A stretch of 64,000 nucleotides of DNA from Aphrocallistes beatrix. Lineage: Eukaryota; Porifera; Hexactinellida; Sceptrulophora; Aphrocallistidae. The stretch spans positions 5,345,132 through 5,409,131 of the forward strand of contig OY725492.1 of the NCBI GenBank assembly GCA_963281255.1, given 5' to 3'. Under the pieces are notes generated by a model. It searched no databases. It had not been told where the DNA came from and worked only from the letters and a program-made list of their open reading frames with translations. A program made the translations under genes and the position numbers. This document shows, piece by piece, positions 40,101-51,000 of the stretch (position 1 is the stretch's first letter; each line of letters opens with the position of its first letter).

Positions 40101-41012
40101 CTAACACCTAGAACTAGAAAATATTTGCAGGCTGCAGTTCTTACTAATAGACACAACAACTAATTTCAGATTGTTAATGAGAGCTATTCCCTGTGGACGA
40201 CAAAACATTCCTGGATCATGGCCTTGTTTCCCTAAAGTGTGGAGGATTCTCCCTTCTTTTGAGAATATTTTGATTTGATGGCCCGTACAATCACTGATAA
40301 GTAAATTCCTATCAGTATCCAGACAAAAGAATGAAGGACTATCAACCTGCTTCCCAATACTGCCACTACGTGTAATTAGAGATCGAATTAGGTGCCCGGT
40401 ATAAGAAAAAACTTTAATGCAGGAAGAGATATGGCAGAGAACAAATACTTCGTCTGGTGTAAGTTTAATGTCAGAGGGTCCTGTCAAGGAGTGGTGTGAG
40501 ATGTGGCGTTGGTAGTGGAGGTCGCCATCTAGGATTTGGACTCGATTGTTGTTACAATCAGTGACGAAAACATCTCCGTAGGTAGAGGCAGCGAGTTGTC
40601 TAGGACTATCGAACTGTCCAATTCCAGACCCTCTACCTCCTAGCCTAACGACGAAACGGAAGTCTTCTTCCACTATGAAATGTATTATGGAGTGTTCCAC
40701 TTTGTCGGTTACATACACATTGTCTCTATGGATCGCTATACCGTATGGATACTTCATGTGTGGGTGTGAGAACATGTTTACAAACTCTCCCGTCTCTGAG
40801 AAGATCGATACACGAGCAGTGTTGTTTGGATAGCCTTCAGTAAAATACAATCCTTCTGCGATATACATTTGTTGGTTATTGGAGTCTATTGCAACAGCTA
40901 GAGGATACCAGAGTTCTCCTGGTACTTGTCCAAGTTTGGCACAAGCAATCAAACGATCGAAGGAATGGTTAACGAGTGTCTCTGCGTGGTCTATAATGTG
41001 GAGATTTGCCAT
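40101..41012 (-). CDS. NHL-repeat protein, array copy 9
   Basis: Intronless, 303 residues, ATG at 41012 (MANLHIIDHAETLVNHSF). Almost the same protein as copy 10: only scattered substitutions, including CKL-GQVPGELW versus GQAPGELW and the tail NCSLQIF versus TCYLQIF. Blades: YPLAVAIDSNNQQMYIAEG, YPYGIAIHRDNVYVTD, FDSPRQLAASTYGDVFVTDC and PQGIALINNLKLVVVS. Ends SSSRC. Confidence 0.88.
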   Translation of the reverse strand: MANLHIIDHAETLVNHSFDRLIACAKLGQVPGELWYPLAVAIDSNNQQMYIAEGLYFTEGYPNNTARVSIFSETGEFVNMFSHPHMKYPYGIAIHRDNVYVTDKVEHSIIHFIVEEDFRFVVRLGGRGSGIGQFDSPRQLAASTYGDVFVTDCNNNRVQILDGDLHYQRHISHHSLTGPSDIKLTPDEVFVLCHISSCIKVFSYTGHLIRSLITRSGSIGKQVDSPSFFCLDTDRNLLISDCTGHQIKIFSKEGRILHTLGKQGHDPGMFCRPQGIALINNLKLVVVSISKNCSLQIFSSSRC

Positions 41013-41098
41013 TCTGATACTATAAATATAGTTCAATCTATTGCTAGTAAGAAAGGAGAGTGGTTAGTTGGATAAATGCTAGAGATAGTGCCTCGTGC

Positions 41099-41108
41099 CT
41101 ATTTATAG
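41099..41108 (-). promoter_or_regulatory. TATA box of NHL copy 9
   Basis: CTATAAATAG on the minus strand, 87 bp before the ATG. A Helitron-like 5' end (TCCTTACTATTAAAACTCG) begins about 5 bp beyond it, cutting off the usual upstream flank. Confidence 0.7.
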
Positions 41109-41595
41109 GAGATCCTTACTATTAAAACTCGATTAATGTATATGTGTGTATATATATACACTATTAGGGTGCTCCATAAATTCGAAAGTTTGAATCTTTA
41201 GATGCACACTTCCCAAATAGTTTACCTTGCTCACCAAGTATTCACCATAAAGTTTCAAGCAATTTGGGATTATTGAAGGATCGCGCATGGGAGGCTCCCC
41301 CTCGTGCAGATTTATAATGGGATATGCCCGGTTTGAGGCTTGAATTTGTAGAAGGCGTACTTCTGCTATTCAAATAAACCTGTAACTATAAAGTACAAAG
41401 ATGACTTTTAAACAGTGACCATATTGAGCAGAGTCGACTGTATTTAAATAATTTGGAGACCCTGTAGCTTTACTAGATTCAAATAAGTTATAATCTATCT
41501 ACAACAGCATCAGCTTTAGCAGAGTCAAAAAATCAATTACGATGTAAAAAGACTAAAGTTAGTAATTGCCCCAGCTACTATCCGGCTATATACGG

Positions 41596-42672
41596 CCATA
41601 CTCTAATAATGCCTCACAGTAGACTGAAAATCATGGACTAGGGATGAAGTAGTAGCCGAATGGAATAATACACGATAGAATACACGAAATTAGCCTAAAA
41701 TCGTTAACCATGTAGAATAGTCATTAAGAATGTATTACCAGCATATATAAACATGGTATCAAAATACACATATCCGTTGGAAAAATTTCGATTAGTCATC
41801 ATATCATTGCGCAACAGGTCATTCTAAGGACAATTTTTGCGATTTTCTAAGCTGTTTTAACCCTATTTCTAAATGGTATTAAGGTGTGATTTTTGTGTAG
41901 AACCAAGATTAGTACAAGGTGATTTGAATAATTTAGAAATTTTCAATCGAATGTTGTTACATTCCTACGTTGCTATGGTAAAGCATTTTGGTCAGTTTGG
42001 GCCATTTCATGCAAACTGTAATGATTAGAGCTCCAAATTTGATTGTGTTTGATAGGCAATGGACTACTTCCTATTAGGTGATAATACAACTTGAACTTCT
42101 AAATTCAAAGATTTTTGAGTTATGGGTTGATTTTAAGATTGTGAACAAAACACTAAATTGTCACATAACTCTGTAGTCTGTGAATTTAGAAGTTTAAATT
42201 GTATTATTACCTAATAGGAAGTAGCCAATTGCCTATCAAATACGATTTAATTTGAAGACCTAGTTCTTACAGTTTGCAGGATATGGCCCAAACTGATCAA
42301 AATGCTTCACCATAGCAACGCAGGAATGTAACAACATTCCATTGAAAATTTCTAAATTATTCAAATCACCTTGTACTAATCTTGGTTCTATACAAAAATC
42401 ACACCTTGATACCATTTAGAAATAGGGTTAAAACAGCTTAGAAAATCGCTAAAATTGTCCTTAGAATGACCTGTTGCGCAATGATATTATGACTAATCGA
42501 AATTTTAAACGGATATATGTACTTTGATACCATGTTTATATATGCTGGTAATACACTCTTAATGCCTATCCTACATGATTAACGATTTTAAGCTAATCGT
42601 GTATTAATCCATTCGGCTATTACCGCATCCTTGGTTATTTTACTGTGAGGCATTATTAGAGTAGGCTATGAT
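41596..42672. mobile_element. Large foldback element, arms over 500 bp
   Basis: Left arm 41596-42127 and right arm 42165-42672 are inverted copies around a short AT-rich centre. Matching blocks include CTCTAATAATGCCTCACAGT / ACTGTGAGGCATTATTAGAG, TTACATTCCTACGTTGCTAT / AGCAACGCAGGAATGTAAC and CAAGGTGATTTGAATAATTT on opposite strands. No transposase ORF. A partial relative lies at 37590-37790. Confidence 0.8.
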
Positions 42673-42783
42673 ACGGCATATTATATTTTGTCAATAATAG
42701 AAGAATCACAAACAAACAAAACTTTATTTTGAACGATTAGAACCAATGAGATTGTAGTGATGAATAAAATTGATTGGCTAGTC

Positions 42784-43132
42784 CAGTGGTTCCCACCTAT
42801 GGGTCGCGACCCCAATTGGGGTCGCGATGCACTTTTTATGGGGTCGCGGACTAATCTCTAATCTTTTTCGTTATTGCACGTATTCGTTCCTATACCCATC
42901 ATTTTATATTGCTAATACTAAGTTTAGACTCTAGAGTTACGTTTCGTGCAGGGAGATGGCGGGAGCATCACGCGAACGACATTACCAAGACAAATTCATT
43001 GAACTTGGTTTCTATTATGTGACAGATTGTGGGCTCCGGAAACTTCAGTGCGTTATTTGCTTCTTTGGGCGTCGCGCTCAAATGTTGGTTCATGGAATGG
43101 GGTCGCAGCAAGAAAAAGGTTGTGAACCACTG
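42784..43132. mobile_element. hAT element remnant with BED-finger-like coding
   Basis: Ends CAGTGGTTCCCACC and GGTTGTGAACCACTG, with an exact 8-bp target duplication GGCTAGTC (42776-42783 and 43133-43140). Inside, a plus-strand ORF from about 42956 reads YVTDCGLRKLQCVICFF, resembling the zinc-finger start of ZBED/hAT transposases (CxxC only; the rest is lost). At 349 bp it is an internally deleted derivative. Confidence 0.85.
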
Positions 43133-43519
43133 GGCTAGTCAGAGTGATGCATAAAGTAAGAAAGATAAATATTATATTGGAATAGTTATGAAGGCCAATT
43201 CCTTTTCCAGAAGTTTAATATGAAATTAATTCGTATTAATGTGAAATATTTATTTCACTTGTTCCTACAGTCCAGGTTTTATCGCAATAACAATATATTA
43301 AATAACATTTTAGCAGACTTTAGTAATGAATTTGAGATATTAAAAGTACTTGTAATATACTAGATATGTGAATAAACTTGAAACGAAACGAAGAGCAAAG
43401 ATTATTCTCAATAGGAAGAATTCAAAATAATTGAGTACAAACACGGCTCAATACGAATCACAGATAAATAATAAAAACAGAAGCTAAGTCCATGATAGAA
43501 GTAAAACACACAAACAGAA

Positions 43520-44431
43520 CTAACACCTAGAACTAGAAAATATTTGAAGATAACAGGTCTTACTTCTAGACACAACAACTAATTTCAGATTGTTAATGAG
43601 AGTTATTCCTTGTGGACGACAAAACATTCCTGGTTCATGGCTTTGTTTCCATAAAGTGTGGAGGATTCTCCCTTCTTTTGAGAATATTTTGATTTGATGA
43701 CCCGCACAATCACTGATAAGTAAATTCCTATCAGTATCCAGACAAAAGAATGAAGGACTATCAACCTGCTTCCCAATACTGCCACTACGTGTAATTAGAG
43801 ATCGAATTAGGTGCCCGGTATAAGAAAAAACTTTAATGCAGGGAGAGATATGGCAGAGAACAAATACTTCGTCTGGTGTAAGTTTAATGTCAGAGGGTCC
43901 TGTCAAGGAGTGGTGTGAGATGTGGCGTTGGTAGTGGAGGTCGCCATCTAGGATTTGGACTCGATTGTTGTTACAATCAGTGACGAAAACATCTCCGTAG
44001 GTAGAGGCAGCGAGTTGTCTAGGACTATCGAACTGTCCAATTCCAGACCCTCTGCCTCCTAGCTTAACGACGAGACGGAAGTCTTCTTCCACTATGAAAT
44101 GTATTATGGAGTGTTCCACTATGTCGGTTACATACACATTGTCTCTATGGACCGCTATACCGTATGGATACTTCATGTGTGGATGTGAGAACATGTTTAG
44201 AAACTCTCCCGTTTCCAAAAAGATTGATATACGAGCAGTCTTATTTGGATAGCCTTCAATAAAGAACAATCCTTCTGTGACATAAATTTGTTGGTTATTG
44301 GAGTCTACTGCAACAGCTAGAGGATACCAGAGTTCTCCTGGTGCTTGTCCAAGCTTGGCACAAGCAATCAAACGATCAAAGGAATGGTTAACGAGCGTCT
44401 CTGCGTGGTCTATAATGTGGAGATCTGCCAT
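43520..44431 (-). CDS. NHL-repeat protein, array copy 10
   Basis: Intronless, 303 residues, ATG at 44431 (MADLHIIDHAETLVNHSF). Near-duplicate of copy 9. Blades: YPLAVAVDSNNQQIYVTEG, YPYGIAVHRDNVYVTD, FDSPRQLAASTYGDVFVTDC and PQGITLINNLKLVVVS. Differences cluster in the first blade (KTARISIFLETGEFL) and the tail (LWKQSHEPGMF). Both ends keep the family leader and tail. Confidence 0.88.
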   Translation of the reverse strand: MADLHIIDHAETLVNHSFDRLIACAKLGQAPGELWYPLAVAVDSNNQQIYVTEGLFFIEGYPNKTARISIFLETGEFLNMFSHPHMKYPYGIAVHRDNVYVTDIVEHSIIHFIVEEDFRLVVKLGGRGSGIGQFDSPRQLAASTYGDVFVTDCNNNRVQILDGDLHYQRHISHHSLTGPSDIKLTPDEVFVLCHISPCIKVFSYTGHLIRSLITRSGSIGKQVDSPSFFCLDTDRNLLISDCAGHQIKIFSKEGRILHTLWKQSHEPGMFCRPQGITLINNLKLVVVSRSKTCYLQIFSSSRC

Positions 44432-44517
44432 TCTGATACTATAAATATAGTTCAATCTATTGCTAGTAAGAAAGGAGAGTGGTTAGCTGGATAAATGCTA
44501 GAGATTGTGTTTTGCGT

Positions 44518-44527
44518 CTATTTATAG
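44518..44527 (-). promoter_or_regulatory. TATA box of NHL copy 10
   Basis: CTATAAATAG on the minus strand, 87 bp before the ATG. The leader is slightly changed (GACGCAAAACACAATC). Confidence 0.65.
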
Positions 44528-45067
44528 GAGACCACATCAATTCAAGTCCTAATATCGTTAACTACCTGGATGTTTTGTCTCAGTTGTTTTCTCATTGATT
44601 TCTGCATAATATTATAGTAGGTGCCATGTAACTTTTATCACCTTCAAAAAAGTGCCGGACTGGAAAAATTGATATTACATAGGAATCTATATAATAAATT
44701 AATTCTGGGAAAGAGAAATGAGTACGTACTAACCGAGTTCTACTGTATTATAGATGGATTTTGGTTCAGAGAATGAGTATGTACTAAACCGAAGAACGTA
44801 TTAACCGAGTTCTACTGTAAATTGATCCTAGCTTTTATTCACAATGTTTATATAAAGTAAACAAACCACCAAAAAGGCTCGATTGAGTATGTCCAGGCGT
44901 GGGCGACTCTGCTGACAAGTGAGAGACATCCAATTTTTGGGTTCTGAACTCCCCAAATTAAAACAATCCCAGTCGATTCATCTGAACAACTTGTTTATAC
45001 CGGATGTTTGTTTGTAAACAACAGACTGTTATAAATACGTATTGGTAGTGTTCTATGTATAATTAGA
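44528..45067. other. Intergenic between NHL copy 10 and the importin gene
   Basis: Divergent gene starts on both sides (NHL on minus, importin on plus) share this 0.54 kb. It holds two copies of a short repeat (ACCGAGTTCTACTGTA near 44732 and 44803). No further gene is seen. Confidence 0.55.
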
Positions 45068-48000
45068 ATGGAATCCCTGGTGACAGCTCTGAGTAAGATG
45101 GACCTGGGAGCGAGACAAGAAGAGGATAAGTTCTTGGAAGATAGCTCTTCACAACAAGGATTCTGTCCCCTGCTGCTCAAGATAGCAGTGGATAGGTGAG
45201 TGTGCCTTTGATTCATACATACTAACATGCCAACTTGAGCATGGTTTTTAAGGGCCATCTGGAGAAAAATTACACAACCGATTTTGGGAGTTACACTACA
45301 ATTCATATTTTTCGGTAACAAAGTTCATATTTTTCGTTGGTTAACAACACGGATAAGCTGAGTAATGCCAAGGTCTCAACCTTAAGAAATAACCGTGGGT
45401 GACTGTGCCTTAAGTGAATTCCACTTACTTTGGTAATCATTGATTTGGAGGATCCCTTGTTATAATATTGTAAATTCATAAACCATCCTGACTTTTTCCA
45501 GAATATACTTTGTATTTTTCAGAATTCTTTATTACCCAGCTAGCTCAGTTTTCTCTTTCTGTAGCAGAATCTTCGAAAAAACTAACTGTGCATGTTTGAA
45601 GCAATTCTGCCTCATAATGTGAACTATCCTACTTTATGACTTTGATAGAACACCTTGCGAAACAATTGCCGCACTATTCTTTTCCTAATACCCGAAAATC
45701 ACATAACTTATTCTTTTGAACTCGGTGTTAACTAGAGAAAATATTACATATAGCCAAAATTTGAATTTTGATATAGAAAGGTGTCTCATTTTGTCCTTTT
45801 GTGTTGGATCAAAATCATACCGCTAGGAGCACACCCCATATTCTCAAGCACGGAATCCAAGAATTTCAGACTTTAATCTTTTAGGATTTGACCAAGAGTA
45901 AAATCACAGAGAAAACAAACAAAAACATATTATAACGACTCATTTCAGCTTGCTACTATTCATAATATAACTGGCAAACTAATACGTAATTATTATCCCG
46001 TGTCAATAGGACAGTAGACTTTCCTCCTCAAATCCGCTTATCAGCAGCAGTCTACCTCAAGAACACGATCAGTCGTTTATGGAATGGCCGGACAGACAAA
46101 GAGGGGGACTTTACTTACGTCATATCCCCAGAAGACAAACAACTGATGCGTGAGGACATAATAGACGCACTCGTCCTGACAAAGGACAACACTGTACGGC
46201 GGCCTCTGTGCCACTGTCTGGAGCTAATTTCCAGGTCTGACTTCCCCAAGTTCTGGCCGGACCTGGTGGCGAGGTTGAGAGGTTACTTGGAAACTGATTC
46301 TATGGAGCAGTGGAGAGGTGCCGCTCTTGCTGTCTATCAGGTAGTGGCTAAAGATAGTACCATTCTAATGCTGCTAAAAATAGTAACATTCTAGTGCTCC
46401 TTAGCAGGGGCGGATTATACTCCAGTGGCAGATCTAGGGGTAAAGGAGATTGTAGATATATATTTGAGCATGTAAGGTTCACAAGTTTTACTGAAAGCAT
46501 AAAATGCTGGGTAGTATTGAAATATGATGATAATGACGTCATTATCCGTGATATATAACTTACTTGTGAACCTTTCATTGTATTCTAACCAGGACATTTT
46601 CAGTCATCCAGAGATATACACTTACTCTGAAACTCATACATTTTTATACGCTTAGATCGACAAATAATATTATAATCTTATATATTAAAATGCTAGGATT
46701 TTTTTTTTTGTGTTTGTCCGAATTGATTGAAGAATTGGGAAGTCGTAGAGGTGTGAAAATTTGCATGTAGGTGTCAAATGATATGCCTACGATTAAGTTC
46801 TAAGATCTAGGCGAAATTTTCTCATCTCTGCAAAAAAAATGGAAAACAATTTTTCGCACCTTTTCTATACAAAATAAATGACTACACTATTACAATAGAA
46901 ATCATTGTACAAGTACGACACTACAATAAATAGATCGTCATTGTTATTAATACTTCAAAGCCACAACTTATGTTTGATATCTTAAATGTATTATAGTGTA
47001 TGGCTATAAAAAAGATTATCTGCATATTTTCACACCTTTATATACATATTTTCACACCATTTGATGAATTTTGAAAATAATGCTAGAGACTAGCTTCCAA
47101 CGGGTGACATGGGGTTTTCAGGGGTGTAGATTTCGAATATCATATTTTCAGATGTATATAATAAATTATTTGTTTACTTTTGTTTACAATAGATACATAA
47201 AGTAAACAAATTACAAAAATAAGCTAGAGACTAGATTCCAACGGTTGACATGGGGTATTTAGGAGTGTAGACTTCGAATATCATATTTTCAGATCGATAT
47301 GATAAATTATTTGTTTACTTTTGTTTACAATAGATACATAAAGTAAACAAATTACAAAAATAGGCTAGAGACTAGCTTCCAACGGTTGACATGGGGTTTT
47401 TAGTGGTGTAGATTTCGAATATCATATTTTCAGATCGAAATGATAAATTATTTGTTTACCTTTGTTTACAATAGATACATAAAGTAAACAAATTACAAAA
47501 ATAGGCTATAGACTAGCTTCCAACGGTTGACATAGGTTTTTTAATGCTGTAGATTTCGAATATTGTATCTTCGGATCGATATGATAAATTAATCGTATAC
47601 TTTTGTTTACAATATTCATATAAGGTATAAAATTCCCAAAATAGGTTAGATTTAGCAACTTCAGGCGCCCGCAGGGAGACTCTGCGGACACGCAGTGTCC
47701 GCAAGCCGCGCAGCGGAAGCAAGCGAAGCGCGCTTGTATTAAATAAACTGGGTCATATTCAAAATTTGATAACCTCTTGGTTCATTCTACCATGTGCAGA
47801 TATAACATTCCTACCACATAGGTCGGGAGGAAGTACCAGTTTAGGCAAGACAGCGAGCGAGGAGAATTCCTTGGTCTGATACAAACCCTCCTTCCAATCC
47901 TCTACCAGCGCTGTAGTTTATTAATAGAACAGGAATCCGACCAATCATACTACATCCAGCACTTCATCTTCAAGTCCATCTACTACGTCATCAACTGCCA

Positions 48001-51000
48001 CCTGCCTCTGTCCTTATTTCAAGACCACGTGTTCCACCAATGGTTTCCGTTGTGGTTCAGCGTTATCAGTAAACCCGTCCCACCACAGGATGGGACCATG
48101 GATGTACAGACGCGAGCGGGTGCACAATGGTGGAAATGTAAGAAGTGGGCACTACGGACACTCCTTCAGTTGTTTGAGAAGTATTCCGATGTCGAACAGA
48201 AGTATGTGGAGTTTGAGAAGTTCTTCACTCAGCATTACTCGGAGAAGGTAGGAGGATAATCCTGGATTAATCATTTCAAGGATTGGCATTGGGTATGATT
48301 GCAAGGCCTTATTTAGCTTGGATAACATAAAAAACATTAAACATCATAAACAACTCTGTATAGTGAACATCTAAATATAGGTAGTGACACTGATCCTACA
48401 GCAGTTGGATCAGCACACCAAGGGAATTCTCCTCACAGACGCCACTCTCCAGATCTCCCTCTCCTACCTCACTCACTCCACCTCAAACTCTGTCAGCTGG
48501 GAACTGATTCGTCCCCATTTCGAGCCTCTCTTCCTCTCTCTCATCTTCCCCCTCATGTGCCACTCTCAGAAAGATCAGGTGATGTGGGACGAAGATCTGA
48601 TAAAGTATATCAGGATCAGGTAAAGGAGTAGAATAAGAAATTGTGGAATTTGGGACTTCTCTATGACATGTTTTTTATGGCAATCGTAGTGTGAAAATTA
48701 CACCACTATTTTTAGGTGGTAATTACTCTCTTAGTCATACGTTTAAAATTTCGGATTCTACCCATTCATTTGCTGCTGACATATTGCTTCTACAAAATTT
48801 AAAAAATAAATTTTCCTAACAGGTGTCGAAATTTGTATACAGAAAAAACTCCAAAATGCGACACTTTTGGAAGGAGCGCTAGAACCGAATCTTCGGAGAT
48901 AGTTTTGCATTGAAAATGTCAATCCGGAGATTAGTTTATTGTCGTATTTCAGAGGTGCTGCTCTTAGACATATGCATGTAGATACATATGTTAATAACTC
49001 ATAAAATATCCGGATGATCTCATTTTCAACGAAATCGGATTCAAGACGTGTCATTCGAACCACAAATTTTCACATATCTTATGTCAAAAATCAAATATTG
49101 CGCTCTGTTACCAAATTAACGCGTTAAATGACCTCTAACTTGATTTTAAAACTTAATATTATTGCCTAATGTCTAAATTTAAAAAATTAAAAGAATAAAG
49201 CCTTATTACTTTCTATTAAAAGGTTTAGCAAATTCGACGATTTCCTATCTCCTGTGTCAGCAGCAGAATCTCTGATTCAAGGATGCGTGCGGAAGGATAG
49301 AGGCATTCTGGACCTTGTGTTGCAACATTGTATGCGAGTGCTGGGAGCTAATCAAGATGAGTGGGACGCACAGCGAACGGACGGAGCGCTACATATCTTA
49401 TCATGTGCTTGTGATGTGATTAACGAGCATGAGGCGTATAAACTGAAAGTGGAGAGTTTGTATGTCCGTTATGTCTTCCCCTTATTCCCGTTTCATGTCC
49501 CCTATCTCAGAGCGAGGGCCTGCTGGATGTTCCACCGGTTTGATGACTTCGAGTTTTCTGACGTACATAATCTCTCTCTTGCCATTCAAGGACTCATGCG
49601 GTGTCTCATAGGTAGGCGCGAACCGTTATGATATGTCAACACCTAATACTCAGGATTTGATTCGGTACAGTCTACTGTGAATATTTCATCAGTTATTAAC
49701 AAGCGCATTTGCCTCGTTAACGCAGTTGGCAAACCTCGGCCTCTTTTCTTTCATTGCTCTTGCTTTGTTAACACTCAGTGCAATGAGTCGATTTTGAAAA
49801 TTTCAAAAAGTGTCACGTTTTGTCGAAGAACTTGTTAGACTTATTCTCCACCTAAAACCCCAAAAGGTTTTTCGCTTTCGCCAAATACGTAGCTACAGCC
49901 CTTGGTTAATTAACTTAATTAATTAACGATTACAAATTATGCAATCTATGAGATATCGCGTGTTATAAGTTGTACCGTTATCCAGGAGAGAAAGAGCTCC
50001 CAGTGCGAATGGAGGCCGCCATTGGTGTCCTGAGTCTGTTTAAGGGTAACGAGGAGAGTGTTAACCTCCTGAAACCTCACGTGGGCACCTTCCTACGCGA
50101 GCTACTGCTGCTGGTCAAGGAGACAGATAATGAAGACATAGCAGACGCTCTTAGAGATATAATCCGAATCTACGGGGAGGAGATATCGGGGATAGCTGTG
50201 GAACTGTGTGCCAGTCTGGTGCAGACTTTCTCTGAGATATACGACATAGGGAAAGAGGCTGCAGATAAGGGGGAGGATGAGGATCAGAGAGATGATGGTG
50301 AGTTTTCGAATTCTCTGGTGGGCACAGGCATTCTCAACGCTATCCTCTCCCTCTGTACTGCCATGTCCAATAACCTACAGCTGTTGTCACAACTGGAGAA
50401 TTGTATCAGTCAGCTGTTAGCATATCTCCTCAGAACTGGAGTTATAGACCTGTATGAGGAAGTGTTCCAGATACTTAAGATACTCACTGATGAACAGGTG
50501 TGTTTTTGCTTGTTAGTTAGAGTGTATGTTTGCTATCCTTATTGTTAAAACTCGATTTTTGTTTGTACAAGCGCGCTTCACTTGCTTGCGTTGCACGGCT
50601 AGCGGACACTTTGTTGATTCATTATATATGAAGTATATTAATATACTACTATATTAAAATTTCAGCCTTCTATCAGCTAGAATGGCTTGAGTTATAGTTG
50701 AAAAACTGAAATTTCTAATTTTAAAAAAGTGACAATGACGTCATAATTCCATGATGAGTCGACATTTTTTTGTCTGAGCTCAGAAATTAGTGAAGCCATA
50801 GACGAAAGACTTTCTGTGCTTGGAAATTTCTTCAATCAATTCGTTACAGATATATTATATATACATATACACACACACATTAATCGAGTTTTAATAGTAA
50901 GGATAGTATATGCAACGAATTGATTGAAAAAACTACAGGCACATAAAGTTGATTTTTGGTATGTGGGAATCTTTTCGCTATGGCTCCACTAAGTTATGAG

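Larger units (their letters stand above)
41109..43519. other. Intergenic region of nested mobile elements between NHL copies 9 and 10
   Basis: Contains a Helitron-like 5' end (about 41113-41160), part of a pogo-type MITE (near 41410-41440), a large foldback (41596-42672) and a hAT element (42784-43132). The last 300 bp is NHL 3' flank. No host gene is supported. Confidence 0.6.

Noticed and set aside
44995..45321. Minus-strand ORF over the importin first exon
   Set aside because: It is the antisense shadow of exon 1 and part of intron 1; the plus strand has the conserved importin start and phase-matched exons.
47083..47645. CRISPR-like array (regular repeats)
   Set aside because: The units are contiguous 141-bp tandem copies without spacers, in an animal intron.
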